Shown in pieces: positions 49,494-59,529 of a stretch of 64,000 bases of DNA. Source of the stretch: Candidatus Schekmanbacteria bacterium (GTDB lineage: Bacteria > CSSED10-310 > JACPHN01); NCBI GenBank assembly GCA_016188575.1, contig JACPHN010000019.1:113996-177995 (forward strand), in the 5' to 3' direction. Under the pieces are notes generated by a model. That model searched no databases. It was not told the DNA's origin and was given only the letters and a program-made list of their open reading frames with translations. How positions within the stretch are numbered: the stretch's first letter is position 1; each line of letters begins with the position of its first letter. Made by a program: the position numbers and the translations under genes.

Positions 49494-51328
49494 ATGAGCA
49501 AGTGGAGAGGCCAACCCACCGGCTTCGCTGTGGTCTTTGCAGCCGCTCTGATGTTGGCGCTGTCGGCAGCGCCGGCGTTTGCAGCGAACATTTACGGCAA
49601 GGCGTACAGGAATGGTGAAACCGATCATGCCGGTATTGCCGTGAAACTGCTCGAATCTCGGGATGTCCCCGCGCTGGGTGGGGCGGCTGCCGTCATGATT
49701 GCCATGGTGTTGGGCGCCGCGCTTCTCCTGAGGCGCAGGCAGTGGCTTGAGACGCCCATTACCGCGGCGATGATGCTGTTCGCGGTCACGATCGTCGGCG
49801 CGCAGGTCGTGCAGGAAACGCAGACGAGCTCGTAGGGAGAATATGCGTTCGCTGGCGTCGAACCCGGGACGTACCGCATGGAGATGTCGGCGAGCGGGTT
49901 CGCTCCTCACGAGATTGCGGAAGTCGCGGTCTTGGATGGTGACAATTTCGTAGATGATGTTGCCCTGGATCCGCTCACGGCAACCGCAACGCCTCCGCTT
50001 GACCCAACCCCATCGGCGACCTCGACGGTCGACCCCTCGGCCACTGCGACGTCCGTTCCGCCCACCGTAACCGCTATCAGCACGCCGAACGCGACCCCTT
50101 CCGCAACGGCAACCGCCACCACGGTGGCGGGAACGAGACTGCTGAAGGACGTCAATCCGACGACTGCCGTTGCCCGCGCGCGGCGCGGGTCGGCGTCGTC
50201 GAATCCTGACCATCTCACCGTGGTGGGCGGCGTCTTTTTCTTCACGGCCGATGACGGCGCCCGCGGAACCGAGCCATGGAAGTCCGATGGGACCGAGGCC
50301 GGCACGGTCCTGGTCAAGGACATCCGGCCCGGCCCGGCGAGTTGCTGTTCCTACTCAGCTCCCGGTGATATCGAGCTCACGCTCTGGAACGTGGATGGTA
50401 CTGCTTTTCTTCGCCGACGACGGCAGCGGCGCCGGAGTTGAGGTGTGGCGCTCCGACGGCACCGAAGCCGGCACGTTCATGGTCAAAGATATCGACACGG
50501 CGAACTTTCAGGAACCCGGAAGCATCACGGCTGCCGGAGATGTCGTCATGTTCGTCCCCTACCAGCCGGACAGCGGCCTGCAGCTTTGGAAGTCCGACGG
50601 GACGGAAGGCGGCACCGCCATGATCAAGCGAATTTGTGCCGCTGCATCCAGCAACCCCGAGTCCCTGCTGTACAGGAGCCCGGAGATGTTCTTCAGCGCC
50701 TTTGACGGGTTCGATGCGGATGGTTTCCACGGCATAGAGCTATGGAAGTCCGATGGCACCGAAGCCGGGACGGTGCTGGTCAAGGATATCCTTGTCCCCG
50801 GCAACTCGCGTCCGAACCCGGTAGGAAGCATGGGGGGGACAGTATTCTTTTTTGCGGAGGACGCCGGCGGCGAGGGCGTGTGGCGCTCGGACGGTACCGA
50901 TGCCGGTACGGTATTGTTGCGATCCGAGCTTCGCGGTCTCGGTTTCCGGCGTGGCGTCGGGCGGTACGTTCTTTTTCGCCGCAGAGGACTACGTGGACTG
51001 GGCGTACGGCTGGGAATTGTGGAAATCGGATGGCTCGCCGGCCGGAACGGGACTGGTGAAGGATGCGCTTGCCGGAGCTTCCGGCTCCGAGCCGATGGAC
51101 CTTATCGACCTCGGTGGAGTGCTGCGCTACAGCGCCGATGACGGTGCCAACGGTCGCGAGCTGTGGAGCTCCGATGGCACCAGCGACGGCACCGGCATGG
51201 TGGCTGACATTTATCCCGGCAGCGCCGCGAGCTCGCCGGAGGCCTTCGTTGTCCTCGCCGGCCGGCTGTATTTCTCCGCCAATGACGGTGTCAACGGTCG
51301 CGAGCTGTGGGTCCACGAGCCGGAATAG
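49494..51328 (+). pseudogene. ELWxxDGT-repeat secreted protein, broken by one TAG and two frameshifts
   Basis: A signal peptide (residues 1-31) is followed by half of a carboxypeptidase-regulatory-like domain (NIYGKAYRNGETDHAGIAVK). That half is interrupted by two hydrophobic segments, the first a CTERM-like tail (VPALGGAAAVMIAMVLGAAL plus RRR). The frame stops at TAG 49833 and continues at once, in frame, with the other half of the domain (GEYAFAGVEPGTYRMEMSAS). A Thr/Pro linker follows, then ELWxxDGT repeats (EPWKSDGTEAGTVLVKDI and similar). The frame changes near 50404-50412, inside GCTTTTCTTCG, and again near 50925, where repeats resume and end with ELWVHEPE. With all three repaired the protein would be about 610 residues. 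ELWxxDGT repeats form propeller-like surface proteins. Confidence 0.75.
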
Positions 51329-51360
51329 CCCCGGCGCGCCAGCGGGTGGGGCGACCGACC

Positions 51361-52824
51361 TCAGCCGAGCGCCGCCGCGGGGGCGCAGCGGGCCGCCGAC
51401 TGCTCGCGCCAGGGCATCGCCTGCTCCAGGGTTCGGGACAGGGCGAGCACCAGTGCGTCCGCGCCCGGCCGGCCGACGATCTGCACGCCGAAAGGCAAAT
51501 TCCGCTCGCCCACGCCCGCCGGGATGCTGGCCGCCGGCTGCCCGCTCACATTGAAGATCGCGGTGAATGCGCCGAGCGGGACGATCGACATGAAGGCTTC
51601 CTCGCCGCTCAGCCCCCGCCACGCCCCAATGCGGGGCGGGGCGACGGCCACTGTAGGGGTCAGCCAGACGTCCGCCGCACCGAACCACGCCAGCACTTTT
51701 CGCTGGAGCTCGGCACCGTACCGCTTCGCCTCGGCGCGCGAATAGGTCCGGCCGTGCTCGCGCAGCCAACGTGTCGGCGGCTGCAGGAGCGCTTCGCTGA
51801 TCACCGGGACGTTTGCGGCCATGCGCATCCACAGCGGCAGAAAGTCACCGAGCTCGGCCCGGAGCGTGTCCGCTTCCTCGACGGTGTGGCCCATCTGGGC
51901 GAGCAGCCGCGCGACCCGGCGCACCGCGTCCGCGACGGGTGGAGTCGCGGTAACCAGCGGCGACTCGACCGTGAAGTTGATGCGAAGGTTGCCGGGAGGG
52001 CGCTGGCAGGCAGCGAGATAGGAATCCTCCGGAGGGCGGCGCGGATCGTAGGATCTGCCAGCCATCACATCGAGCATCGCCGCGCTGTCCTCAACGCCGT
52101 GCGAAACCGCATTGACGGAGCTTAGCCCGAACATGTCCGCCGGGTAATAGTAGTTGGGCATGGCGCTGCGCGAAGGCTTGAGGCCGTAAAGGTGGCAAAA
52201 CGAGGCGGGGATGCGAATGGAGCCAGCGCCATCCGAAGCGTGGGCCATCGGCAACATTCCGGACGCCACCGCTGCCGCCGAGCCACCGCTCGACCCGCCT
52301 GGGGTATGCTCGAGGTTCCAGGGATTCCGGCATGGCGCGTGGATGTCTGTCTCGGTGATCGGCATGATCGCAAACTCTGAGGTCGCGAGCTTGCCGAGGA
52401 GCACAAACCCACCGGCTCGCACGCGCTTCGTCACCGCACTGTCGAAGGGTGACCAGAAGTAGCGAAAGGCCCGCGAACCGGCGCACGTGAAGGTGCCCGC
52501 CATGAAGTCGATGTCCTTGATGCCGTTCGGGACGCCGAAAAAGATCGGGAGCTCCTGCCCATCCCCGCGCTGCAAGATGCGATCGAGCGTCTGCGCCTGA
52601 CGCCGGGCGCGACGATCAAAGACTTGCACGAACGCGTTTACCTCGCTGTTGCTGCGCGCAACCTCCGCGAGGCACGCTGCGGTGAGCGCCTCGCACGATT
52701 GCGCTCGCGCGCGGATAGCGGAGGCGAGGCCCAGGGCAGACTGTGGGGAGTAGGTGTGGCAGATGCTCACGACTTTGGCTCCTTCGGCCTCATGGTTGGC
52801 CGCGGTTGGGCTCGTACGCGCCAT
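51361..52824 (-). CDS. Amidase-signature-family hydrolase
   Basis: This 487-residue protein starts at the ATG at 52824 with AGAGG 6 bases upstream; the open frame upstream is not conserved. The Ser-cisSer-Lys triad is complete: Lys103 in GVPNGIKDIDF, cis-Ser178 in TPGGSSGGSAA and nucleophile Ser202 in DGAGSIRIP. The Lys-to-Ser spacing of 75 and Ser-to-Ser spacing of 24 equal those of fatty acid amide hydrolase. There is no signal peptide, so it is cytoplasmic. Family members hydrolyse diverse amides, and stand-alone copies like this (not linked to gatB/gatC) are usually not the GatA transamidosome subunit. The substrate is unknown. It converges on the ELWxxDGT pseudogene with about 30 bases between. 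Confidence 0.9.
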   Translation of the reverse strand: MARTSPTAANHEAEGAKVVSICHTYSPQSALGLASAIRARAQSCEALTAACLAEVARSNSEVNAFVQVFDRRARRQAQTLDRILQRGDGQELPIFFGVPNGIKDIDFMAGTFTCAGSRAFRYFWSPFDSAVTKRVRAGGFVLLGKLATSEFAIMPITETDIHAPCRNPWNLEHTPGGSSGGSAAAVASGMLPMAHASDGAGSIRIPASFCHLYGLKPSRSAMPNYYYPADMFGLSSVNAVSHGVEDSAAMLDVMAGRSYDPRRPPEDSYLAACQRPPGNLRINFTVESPLVTATPPVADAVRRVARLLAQMGHTVEEADTLRAELGDFLPLWMRMAANVPVISEALLQPPTRWLREHGRTYSRAEAKRYGAELQRKVLAWFGAADVWLTPTVAVAPPRIGAWRGLSGEEAFMSIVPLGAFTAIFNVSGQPAASIPAGVGERNLPFGVQIVGRPGADALVLALSRTLEQAMPWREQSAARCAPAAALG

Positions 52825-53230
52825 CGGCGCCTCTGTGTGGTGACGTCTCGCCGGGTTTTCAGCGCAGGCCCGGCCCACCTGCGGTGCCTCGCCATGACCC
52901 GGTCTCGCGCCGCAAACTTCGGCCTTTAGGCCGGAGTCAGGCGCTGCAGAGAATATCACGGCGTGGCCGAGCGCGCCCGGTCAGCTCGACGCCGCCGACG
53001 ACCCGCTGGGAACGACGGCCGACCGCAAGGCGCTCGCCGAGAAGCTCAATAGCGCCCACGTCCTTCGCAACCTTCGCAAGGACAGCGCACCGGAGGTAGG
53101 CCTCACCGCGCTCCCCACAAGTCAGTGCGGTCCGTGGCTCGCCCAACTGTGGGCGCGGGCAGCCGGTGGCGGCGCGCATTGCCGCCACCGCTCGTGGCCC
53201 TTTGGCGCGGCGCGAGGCGAAAGACTGCGC
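52825..53230. other. Intergenic, 406 bases
   Basis: This lies between the 5' end of the amidase gene and the 3' end of the phospholipase-like HAF protein gene, both on the minus strand. Open frames cross it on both strands, but none shows a ribosome binding site or a motif. It should contain the amidase promoter and the end of the upstream operon. I see no clear terminator hairpin with a T tract. Confidence 0.35.
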
Positions 53231-56200
53231 TCAGCGCTCGAAGCAGCGGCTATCGTCTCCGGTCAGCAACACCCCTTCCAGCTCGCGCTCGTCCAGCTCC
53301 CCACATTCCCTGGCGAACGGTTCGGGAAGACCCGCGGTCGCCGGGACCACTGCCTGGCGCCATGCTCCGGCGCTGCCATCGCGCAGCCGCTTGCCACCGT
53401 AGCTCCTCAGCAAATAGGAGCGCCAGGGAGCTCGACCGTCCACCAACCCATCCACGGCGACCTCTCCGTGATCGTTGATATCCGCAGCGTCCCACAGGAC
53501 GATCCAGTCCCACTGCGGCGGGAGGTAGTCGTTGAGATCGCTCATCCGGTCGTCCTGCCAGATGTAGGCGTGATACCCGAGATCGCCGGTCACCGCGGAA
53601 CCTCCAACCACCTGGTTCCGATTGTTGACGCCTCCGTAGTTGGTGCTCTCATAACCGCCGAGGGTGCCCAGCTCTTTCACGCCGGCGGTTGTCCAGACCG
53701 CCGCCCGCCTGCTCCTGGTCTGCCCGGAGGTGTACACGTTGCCGGCGAGGAGGCCGTTGCCGTTGGCGCCGTTGGCCGATCCGCTGGTCCTGCCCGGCGG
53801 CAGCTCGAGGTAGACGAGACCCGGCGGGACCTCCTCCCCCTGTGCCACGATGGTCGTCACGATCGGCAAGAACGCATAGCTCTGGGTGATGACTTGACCG
53901 GGCGCATACGCCGCCGCCGATTGAGCGTTCGCATACCGCGGAGAGACCCGTCCGAGAAATATCTCCCGCAGGCCAGCGATGCTCGGAAACAGCGTGCGCC
54001 CTGTCCCGCCCGCGATGGCGAACGGCCGATGGTAGGGATATTGCTCGCTGTACCACATTCCCGTCACGTCGCCGGCATCGTTGATGCCCGCCGCGGAATA
54101 GGTCTGCACCCCGGTCACCGCGTCCAGGCTGTTTGACTGCTCGCCTTCCCAGATCAACGCGGTCTGGCCGACTCCGTACCGACCCGCGTAACCGACAGCC
54201 TGCCCCGCGCTATTGACGTCGTGCATACAGCCGAAGTCCGCACCCGGCGTCGCGTCGAAGATGACGCCATCGCGCCACACGAAGCCGTGCCGCTTCCTGT
54301 CCTCGGTGTAGCTGCAACCGACCAGATAGCCCGTGTCGCTCAGCGCGCGCGAATCGGTGTCGACCGCGCCGCCCGAAAGCGAGCCCACTTCGACCAGCGC
54401 CCCCGGCCTTGCCACCACCCCGGCGACTGCCCCGCCGGTGCCATCTTCGGCCAGCGTTTCCCCGCCCAGCCCACCGCGGATCGCGACCGTCACCTCGAGG
54501 TTGCGCAAACCCTCCACGAGGGCGTTGCGGAAACCATCCACGAAGAGGAGCTGCGGAATCTCGACCGTGATGACTCCGGTTCGCTGTGCGGCCGGCTCGG
54601 GTTGGCTGCGGGTTCCGCTCAGGGCAATGCCGCGCGCATTCCCCTGGAGAACCTCGAGCGCGACGTATTGCCGCCGCTCGTCTTTGTCCTCGTCATCCGG
54701 CGCGCGTATCGTCGCGATGAAGGCCAGCTCCGCGTCGGCCCAGTCTTCCTCGGAGTCGTTCTGCACCACGATGTCCATCAGGTGCCGGCCGTTTTGCGAG
54801 TGGACGAATGCCGACGGCACGCTCAGACGGCCGCGGAAGAACCACTCGAGGTAGGCGGCGCTGTAGCCGATCGCCAGCGGCAGCATCGCTTCGGCGATCG
54901 ACCGCTTCACCTTGTCGTCGTTGGTGGTCCAGATCTGGCGGCCGATTTGCTCCTCGCGATAGCAACGGTAGTCGTCGCGCTGCACCGATTCAGAGACGTT
55001 CTGGGGACAATCGTCGAGGTCGGGGTCAGCGGGAGCGAAGAGGGCGTCCGGTCGCTCGTCGTAGCGGAACGCCACGAGCTTGCGCTCGCCGCCCAGGCCG
55101 AAGATCGCGGGCGCGACCAGAAACGGCGGCCCGGGCGCCTGGTAGGTGACGAGTCCGAGGCCCGCGAGCGCCGGCTCGGCGAATTGGCGCCGGGCACTAT
55201 CGCCATACAGGGGCGGGCCGAGCGTCAGGTGCACTGCTGGCGGCAGCGGGTCGCGCGCGGTGAGCGTCACGCCGGCGGGCAGCGTGTGCGAGGTCACGAA
55301 GTGGGCGCTCGAAAGCTGGGCGATGCCGGCACGGCCGCGGGTCTGCTGATCGAAGAAGTCGAGGAAGGAGGGCGAGCCGGACGGCACCAGCGCGCGCCAA
55401 TCCACTGCGGCGAGCTCCGGGTGAAGGCTGTACAGCTCTTCGTGCGCCTTCGGGAACGGGTCCAGGTTGGTGTACTGGGGGTGCGAGTCGTTGCGGGTAT
55501 GCTCCGGCTGTGCGGCGTCCTGCACCAGGTGGGCGACCTGGCCGAGCGCGCGAAAGAGGCGCGCCCAGGAGCCTTCCCGGCACGGCGGCGGATAGCGGTC
55601 GCGCACCGCCGCGACCGGCTCGGCGCGGGACACGAACCGCGCCAGCTCTTCTTCCTTGTCGGGGCAGCTCCAACGCGATTCGTCGTTGTAGGCGGTGAGC
55701 GGATCGTCGACCAGGGTCAGCGCCTTCCAGAAGTAGTCCCGGGCGGCGCGGTGGGAGAAGGCATTCTGCTCCGAGTCGTCGCGGTGAAACGTGGCGCCGG
55801 CGAGCAGGCTCGTGCCGCGGAAGTCCTCGCCGAGCGCCCAGCGCGGGAGCGGCAGCCCGTGGGAGACGCGCCGCCGCTCGTAGAGCGGAGAGGCGATCCC
55901 TACCAGCGCCACGTCGTCCAGCCCACCCTGCCGCCGCCCCCGCGTGCCGCCCACCGCCGCCAGCTCCGGGTTGTAGAAGTGGTTCTGGGCGCGGAAGTTC
56001 TCGCCGCAGCTCAACAGCAAGGTTGGACCCAGCACCTCGTCTTCGGCTACCGCGCCGTAGAGAATCCAATCCCTGGGGGTGTCGGCGGAGACTTCCGCCG
56101 CCAGCTTGCAACCTGGGGCGGCGATGTCGTAAAGCCAGGAGCGGGGGATCCGCGGTCCGCGAAATACGCGCCTGATGTCGAGCCCAAGCTCGCGTATGAC

Positions 56201-56353
56201 CGGGCCGATGCGATCCTGCGTTCGACCGAAACCCATTTCGGCCATCTTGTTGTGTACGACTTGAGACCATCCCGAGGCGGCGATTGGTGTCAGAATGCAA
56301 GTGAAGAAAAGCACCGTGGACGGAAAGACAGTGAAACGAGACGAGATTTTCAT
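53231..56353 (-). CDS. Secreted zinc phospholipase C/P1 nuclease-like protein with HAF repeats
   Basis: This 1040-residue protein has a signal peptide ending at about residue 28, after which the mature chain would begin WSQVVHNKMAEMG. A Trp at or near the mature N-terminus with a His soon after is how zinc-dependent phospholipase C and P1 nuclease bind their first metal. Near residue 275 is ALGQVAHLVQDAAQPEHT, with His, Asp four residues on and His ten residues on, matching His118-Asp122-His128 of phospholipase C. The C-terminal third holds HAF-type repeats (HGFVWRDGVIFDATPG, VNSAGQAVGYA, INDAGDVTGMW, VNNRNQVVGGS, HAYIWQDDRMSDLNDYLPP). It would be an extracellular zinc hydrolase fused to a beta-rich repeat region. 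Some zinc ligands cannot be assigned by eye. Confidence 0.7.
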   Translation of the reverse strand: MKISSRFTVFPSTVLFFTCILTPIAASGWSQVVHNKMAEMGFGRTQDRIGPVIRELGLDIRRVFRGPRIPRSWLYDIAAPGCKLAAEVSADTPRDWILYGAVAEDEVLGPTLLLSCGENFRAQNHFYNPELAAVGGTRGRRQGGLDDVALVGIASPLYERRRVSHGLPLPRWALGEDFRGTSLLAGATFHRDDSEQNAFSHRAARDYFWKALTLVDDPLTAYNDESRWSCPDKEEELARFVSRAEPVAAVRDRYPPPCREGSWARLFRALGQVAHLVQDAAQPEHTRNDSHPQYTNLDPFPKAHEELYSLHPELAAVDWRALVPSGSPSFLDFFDQQTRGRAGIAQLSSAHFVTSHTLPAGVTLTARDPLPPAVHLTLGPPLYGDSARRQFAEPALAGLGLVTYQAPGPPFLVAPAIFGLGGERKLVAFRYDERPDALFAPADPDLDDCPQNVSESVQRDDYRCYREEQIGRQIWTTNDDKVKRSIAEAMLPLAIGYSAAYLEWFFRGRLSVPSAFVHSQNGRHLMDIVVQNDSEEDWADAELAFIATIRAPDDEDKDERRQYVALEVLQGNARGIALSGTRSQPEPAAQRTGVITVEIPQLLFVDGFRNALVEGLRNLEVTVAIRGGLGGETLAEDGTGGAVAGVVARPGALVEVGSLSGGAVDTDSRALSDTGYLVGCSYTEDRKRHGFVWRDGVIFDATPGADFGCMHDVNSAGQAVGYAGRYGVGQTALIWEGEQSNSLDAVTGVQTYSAAGINDAGDVTGMWYSEQYPYHRPFAIAGGTGRTLFPSIAGLREIFLGRVSPRYANAQSAAAYAPGQVITQSYAFLPIVTTIVAQGEEVPPGLVYLELPPGRTSGSANGANGNGLLAGNVYTSGQTRSRRAAVWTTAGVKELGTLGGYESTNYGGVNNRNQVVGGSAVTGDLGYHAYIWQDDRMSDLNDYLPPQWDWIVLWDAADINDHGEVAVDGLVDGRAPWRSYLLRSYGGKRLRDGSAGAWRQAVVPATAGLPEPFARECGELDERELEGVLLTGDDSRCFER

Positions 56354-56354
56354 C

Positions 56355-57740
56355 CTATCTTTCTCCCTCCGCGGTATTGGTCATGCGGTGATAGATAGGA
56401 TCGCGGCTCCGAGCAAACTCGTCATTTTCTACCACGATGATCTCGTGTCGATGGGCCACGTTGTCTTCATACTGTACCACAGTCGCCGGATAGAAGCCGT
56501 ATTCGTCATAGGTGTGCCTGATTCCTCCAAACGCTCTATAATTCGCGTTGTACTCGTCGCAATCGATTTGTAGATCCGAGATCGAGTCGCCGTTCCAGTC
56601 GATATCGTATCTAGTGCTCGAGTCAGCGAGAGCGCAGCTCAGGCTCGCAGAGACAGTGAGGGCAGGTGGGCGCGACCAGCTTGGATCGGTACCGATCGTC
56701 CACGCTACCAAACTCCAACTCACTCTTCTTCCCAGGTCCCGGTGCTGTCGGACGGGTATGGGAATGAACGCCTTGCCGCCCTGCCGGTTGAAAACCACCG
56801 CTGCGTAGCGATCGTAGCCGGTGCGCGTTGCGTCGGTGTCGATCAGCACCCCGAAGCGGTCCTTCCCCACCTGCGGCGCGAAGTCGGTAGGGCCTTCGGT
56901 CCAGGCGAACACATCGGGCACCGAGTCATGCCACCACCCCGCCCACGGTGAATCCTCGGTCAGGTCCGAAGCACCCGAAAACGGCGCCGGGTAGGGACCG
57001 CAGTACTTCGCCAGCGTCATGGCGTTTTCCTTCCCCTGCCAGCGCGCCGCCCGCTCCTCCATGGACCCGAGCTGCTCCGGCTCGAGCGGGTCGCAGGTCC
57101 CGAGGCTCGTGGTGCAGCGGCACAGCTCCACCCACCAGGGCGAGCTCGACTTGACGCGCCCCTCGATGAATACCTCGTCTCCCCAGCGCACTGGGTCCGG
57201 CGGCATGTAGTAGCCGCCCTGCGGCGGCTCCGGCAGCTCGACCTCGATGCCGCAGTCGAAGATGCCGAGCACCGACAGCTCCAAGGTCGCGCCGGGCTTG
57301 CCCCGCGCCTCGACCGCGAGCTCGTTGATGCCGCTCACCAGCGCCACCGGGCGCGCTACGGCGTAGGGCACGGCGCGGAAGTCCGCAGGCGACAGCACGA
57401 TGGCGCCGTTGAGCTTCACCACCGCGCTCGCCACCGCACTCGCACCGCTCGCGCCGCTGGACGCCTGCAGCCAGAAGCGGCCTTCATGCGTGCACGGCGC
57501 GAACCGCACGGCGCTCTCCGCCGGTTGTCCGGCCTCGCGCGCGAGCGTCCACGGTCCGGCCACAAGCTCGGCTTCGGCGGGCACAGTCACCGCGCGCGTC
57601 GGACCGCCGCCCCCGGAGGGCGTGCCGGTACGCGGCGCGCCAGCTCGCGAGGCGGTGATCGGCCCGCCTCCAACGGCGAGCAGCAGGCAGAGGAAGAAGA
57701 TCGACGCAAGCATCGCTCGAGCACACGGCCTTGGAGTCAT
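56355..57740 (-). CDS. Exported protein of unknown function with PKD-like C-terminus
   Basis: This 461-residue protein starts at the ATG at 57740 with GGAGGG 11 bases upstream, or at the ATG 27 bases further in. A signal peptide covers about residues 10-32 (MLASIFFLCLLLAVGGG). A beta-sandwich-like region follows (VVKLNGAIVLSPADF, GINELAVEARGKPGATLELS). The middle is Trp-rich with four close cysteines (IFDCGIEVEL; ELCRCTTSLGTC). The last 70 residues (DIDWNGDSISDLQIDC, then TYDEYGFYPATVVQYED) resemble a PKD-like domain. It ends one base before the start of the phospholipase-like gene, so the two are co-transcribed and probably act together outside the cell. I do not recognise the family. Confidence 0.65.
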   Translation of the reverse strand: MTPRPCARAMLASIFFLCLLLAVGGGPITASRAGAPRTGTPSGGGGPTRAVTVPAEAELVAGPWTLAREAGQPAESAVRFAPCTHEGRFWLQASSGASGASAVASAVVKLNGAIVLSPADFRAVPYAVARPVALVSGINELAVEARGKPGATLELSVLGIFDCGIEVELPEPPQGGYYMPPDPVRWGDEVFIEGRVKSSSPWWVELCRCTTSLGTCDPLEPEQLGSMEERAARWQGKENAMTLAKYCGPYPAPFSGASDLTEDSPWAGWWHDSVPDVFAWTEGPTDFAPQVGKDRFGVLIDTDATRTGYDRYAAVVFNRQGGKAFIPIPVRQHRDLGRRVSWSLVAWTIGTDPSWSRPPALTVSASLSCALADSSTRYDIDWNGDSISDLQIDCDEYNANYRAFGGIRHTYDEYGFYPATVVQYEDNVAHRHEIIVVENDEFARSRDPIYHRMTNTAEGER

Positions 57741-58065
57741 GGCGACGGCGGCCCTCCGGTGATGGGGTTGACAACAGGTTGGTGGGTGCGACCCGAGGGG
57801 CGCGGCGCACGCCGCGCCCGGCGTCCCGGGTGGGATGGGGAGATGAGACACCCTCGCGACCTCGCGCCCCGTCGACGCGCGGGCCCTTCGGCGACTGGCT
57901 TCGCTTCCAGCGTGGATCGGTTCCGCGCGGTTGGCTAGGCGCAAGCATTTGAGGCCTTGCCCGCAAGCAAACCTTGGGCGACGGCCGAATGTCGGGTGAT
58001 GCGCCTTTACAAGTGTCCACGCGCATTGCGCTCGCCATGGTGCAAACCACATTCGGCCTACGCCC
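57741..58065. other. Intergenic, 325 bases
   Basis: This separates two minus-strand genes for exported proteins. It is long enough to hold a promoter for the two-gene operon downstream. No gene, hairpin or repeat is supported. Confidence 0.35.
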
Positions 58066-59133
58066 TCACTCCGGCATCGGCATTTGACAGTGCCCCTGAA
58101 ATTCCGAGCGGTGGGGACCGCCGACGATGGTGTTTTCCATGACATTGTTTCGGGGAAGCAGGCCGACCTCGCCAAACTCCGGCTTGACGGTCAGTTTCCA
58201 CGCATCGCCGGTCTTTCCTTCCGCTCTGAAGCCTCGGAGCTGATTCAGCACATCGCCGACCACTTGGAGCTCGGAAGGAAGTCCGGAGCGGTCGTCGCGT
58301 AGCCGTCCCCCCGCCTCGAGCCAGGCGAGTCTCTGGAGCAAGACGCGCTCGATCTCGTCCCAGTCCGTCATGAAATTGACCGCGCGGAGAACAGCATAGC
58401 CGCCAGCCGGGTCTTTCTCGGCCTCTGCTAGATAGAAGCGCACGATGCGCTGCAGGGATTCGCCGAGCGTCATGCGCCGCTTTTTCTCCTGGTGCCGGAA
58501 GAGCTCGAACCGGTGCTGCTGGAGGGAGGCTTCCTCCGGGGTCAGACCGACGCGCCACGCGGCGGGCTCTGGCGATGGAGGGAGCCGGGCGATCCACGCC
58601 AGCCTCGGAAACCGCGCGATCGCCGAGTCGATGGTTGGCACCACCTCGTAGGCGCCGAGCCGCAACGGGCAGCTGTCGCGCAGGCGCACCTCGAAGGGGA
58701 TCGACACCGAGCTGTGCGGGCCCAGCTCGGTCGATGGGTGCAGCTTCTCGCTCTTCAGCCACTGCTTGACGTACGCCGCCTGTGCAGGATCGGCGAGTCC
58801 TTTGGCATTCGTGCCGACATCGAAAGTCAGCTCCAGCCACGACTCGGCGCGCTCGCCATCATGGCGGATCTCCAAGTGCAGGAAATCCCGCCAGGATACG
58901 TCCCCGGTGCGCAGGGGGTGGACAGGGCCAACGCTCTCGTCGTTGGCAAGTACGACCCAGCCAATGAAGCGGGTGGCAAACCGGTATTCGGGAATGACTT
59001 GGGGACCGTCCGTGACGGGGTCATACGTGTCCAGACGCAGATGGCGGTTGGGGAGCGAGCGGTCCTGTGCCGGCGCCCTCGCGACGCCCACCAGCATGGA
59101 GACCAACACGACGATCATTCCGAGCTTGTACAT
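58066..59133 (-). CDS. Exported protein of unknown function
   Basis: This 355-residue protein starts at the ATG at 59133 with GAGG 5 bases upstream. A signal peptide covers residues 1-22 (MIVVLVSMLVGVARAPA). The mature chain begins LPNRHLRLDTYDPVTDGPQV, and a beta-rich first half (FLHLEIRHDGERAESWLELT, SVSIPFEVRLRDSCPLRLG) resembles an Ig-like domain. The second half is helical and charged (QHRFELFRHQEKKRR, IVRFYLAEAEKDP, VLRAVNFMTDWDEIERVLL). I know no family with this combination. The neighbours encode other exported proteins on the same strand, but gaps of over 300 bases on both sides suggest its own transcription unit. Confidence 0.6.
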   Translation of the reverse strand: MYKLGMIVVLVSMLVGVARAPAQDRSLPNRHLRLDTYDPVTDGPQVIPEYRFATRFIGWVVLANDESVGPVHPLRTGDVSWRDFLHLEIRHDGERAESWLELTFDVGTNAKGLADPAQAAYVKQWLKSEKLHPSTELGPHSSVSIPFEVRLRDSCPLRLGAYEVVPTIDSAIARFPRLAWIARLPPSPEPAAWRVGLTPEEASLQQHRFELFRHQEKKRRMTLGESLQRIVRFYLAEAEKDPAGGYAVLRAVNFMTDWDEIERVLLQRLAWLEAGGRLRDDRSGLPSELQVVGDVLNQLRGFRAEGKTGDAWKLTVKPEFGEVGLLPRNNVMENTIVGGPHRSEFQGHCQMPMPE

Positions 59134-59529
59134 GTCATCCTCGGTGGGCCGCTGAAGGCAGAGCTGTCCCCCGTCGATCCGGCCGAAGTCGCGCGGCGGT
59201 CGGTACGGCAAGCCGCTGACCAATGGCGCGCCGCTCCACGCCTGGTCGAGGTCTCAGGCCGAAAGCGGACGCTGCTCGATGCGCGTAGCTCGAGCTCCAC
59301 CTCGAACACCACCGCGGCAACGTCGGCAAGCAGTGCCCACTGCCCCGCTCTAGCAGAACCGCCAGGCTGGATGCTAGCTCGCCCCCGCACACGGCGCAAG
59401 CATTTCCTGAATCCACCGCCAGTGCGACCGCAAGCTGAGCGTAAAGCGCATCATGAAGACCCCCCACCTCCCCCCCCCCGCAAGCAAGGGGAAGGACGGA
59501 GGGGGCACGGACTGGTCAGCGGCTGCCCT
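59134..59529. other. Intergenic, 396 bases
   Basis: This lies between the exported protein gene (5' end) and the 3' end of the sensor kinase gene, both on the minus strand. It contains a C-rich tract at 59460-59490. No gene is supported. It should carry the promoter of the exported protein gene. Confidence 0.35.
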
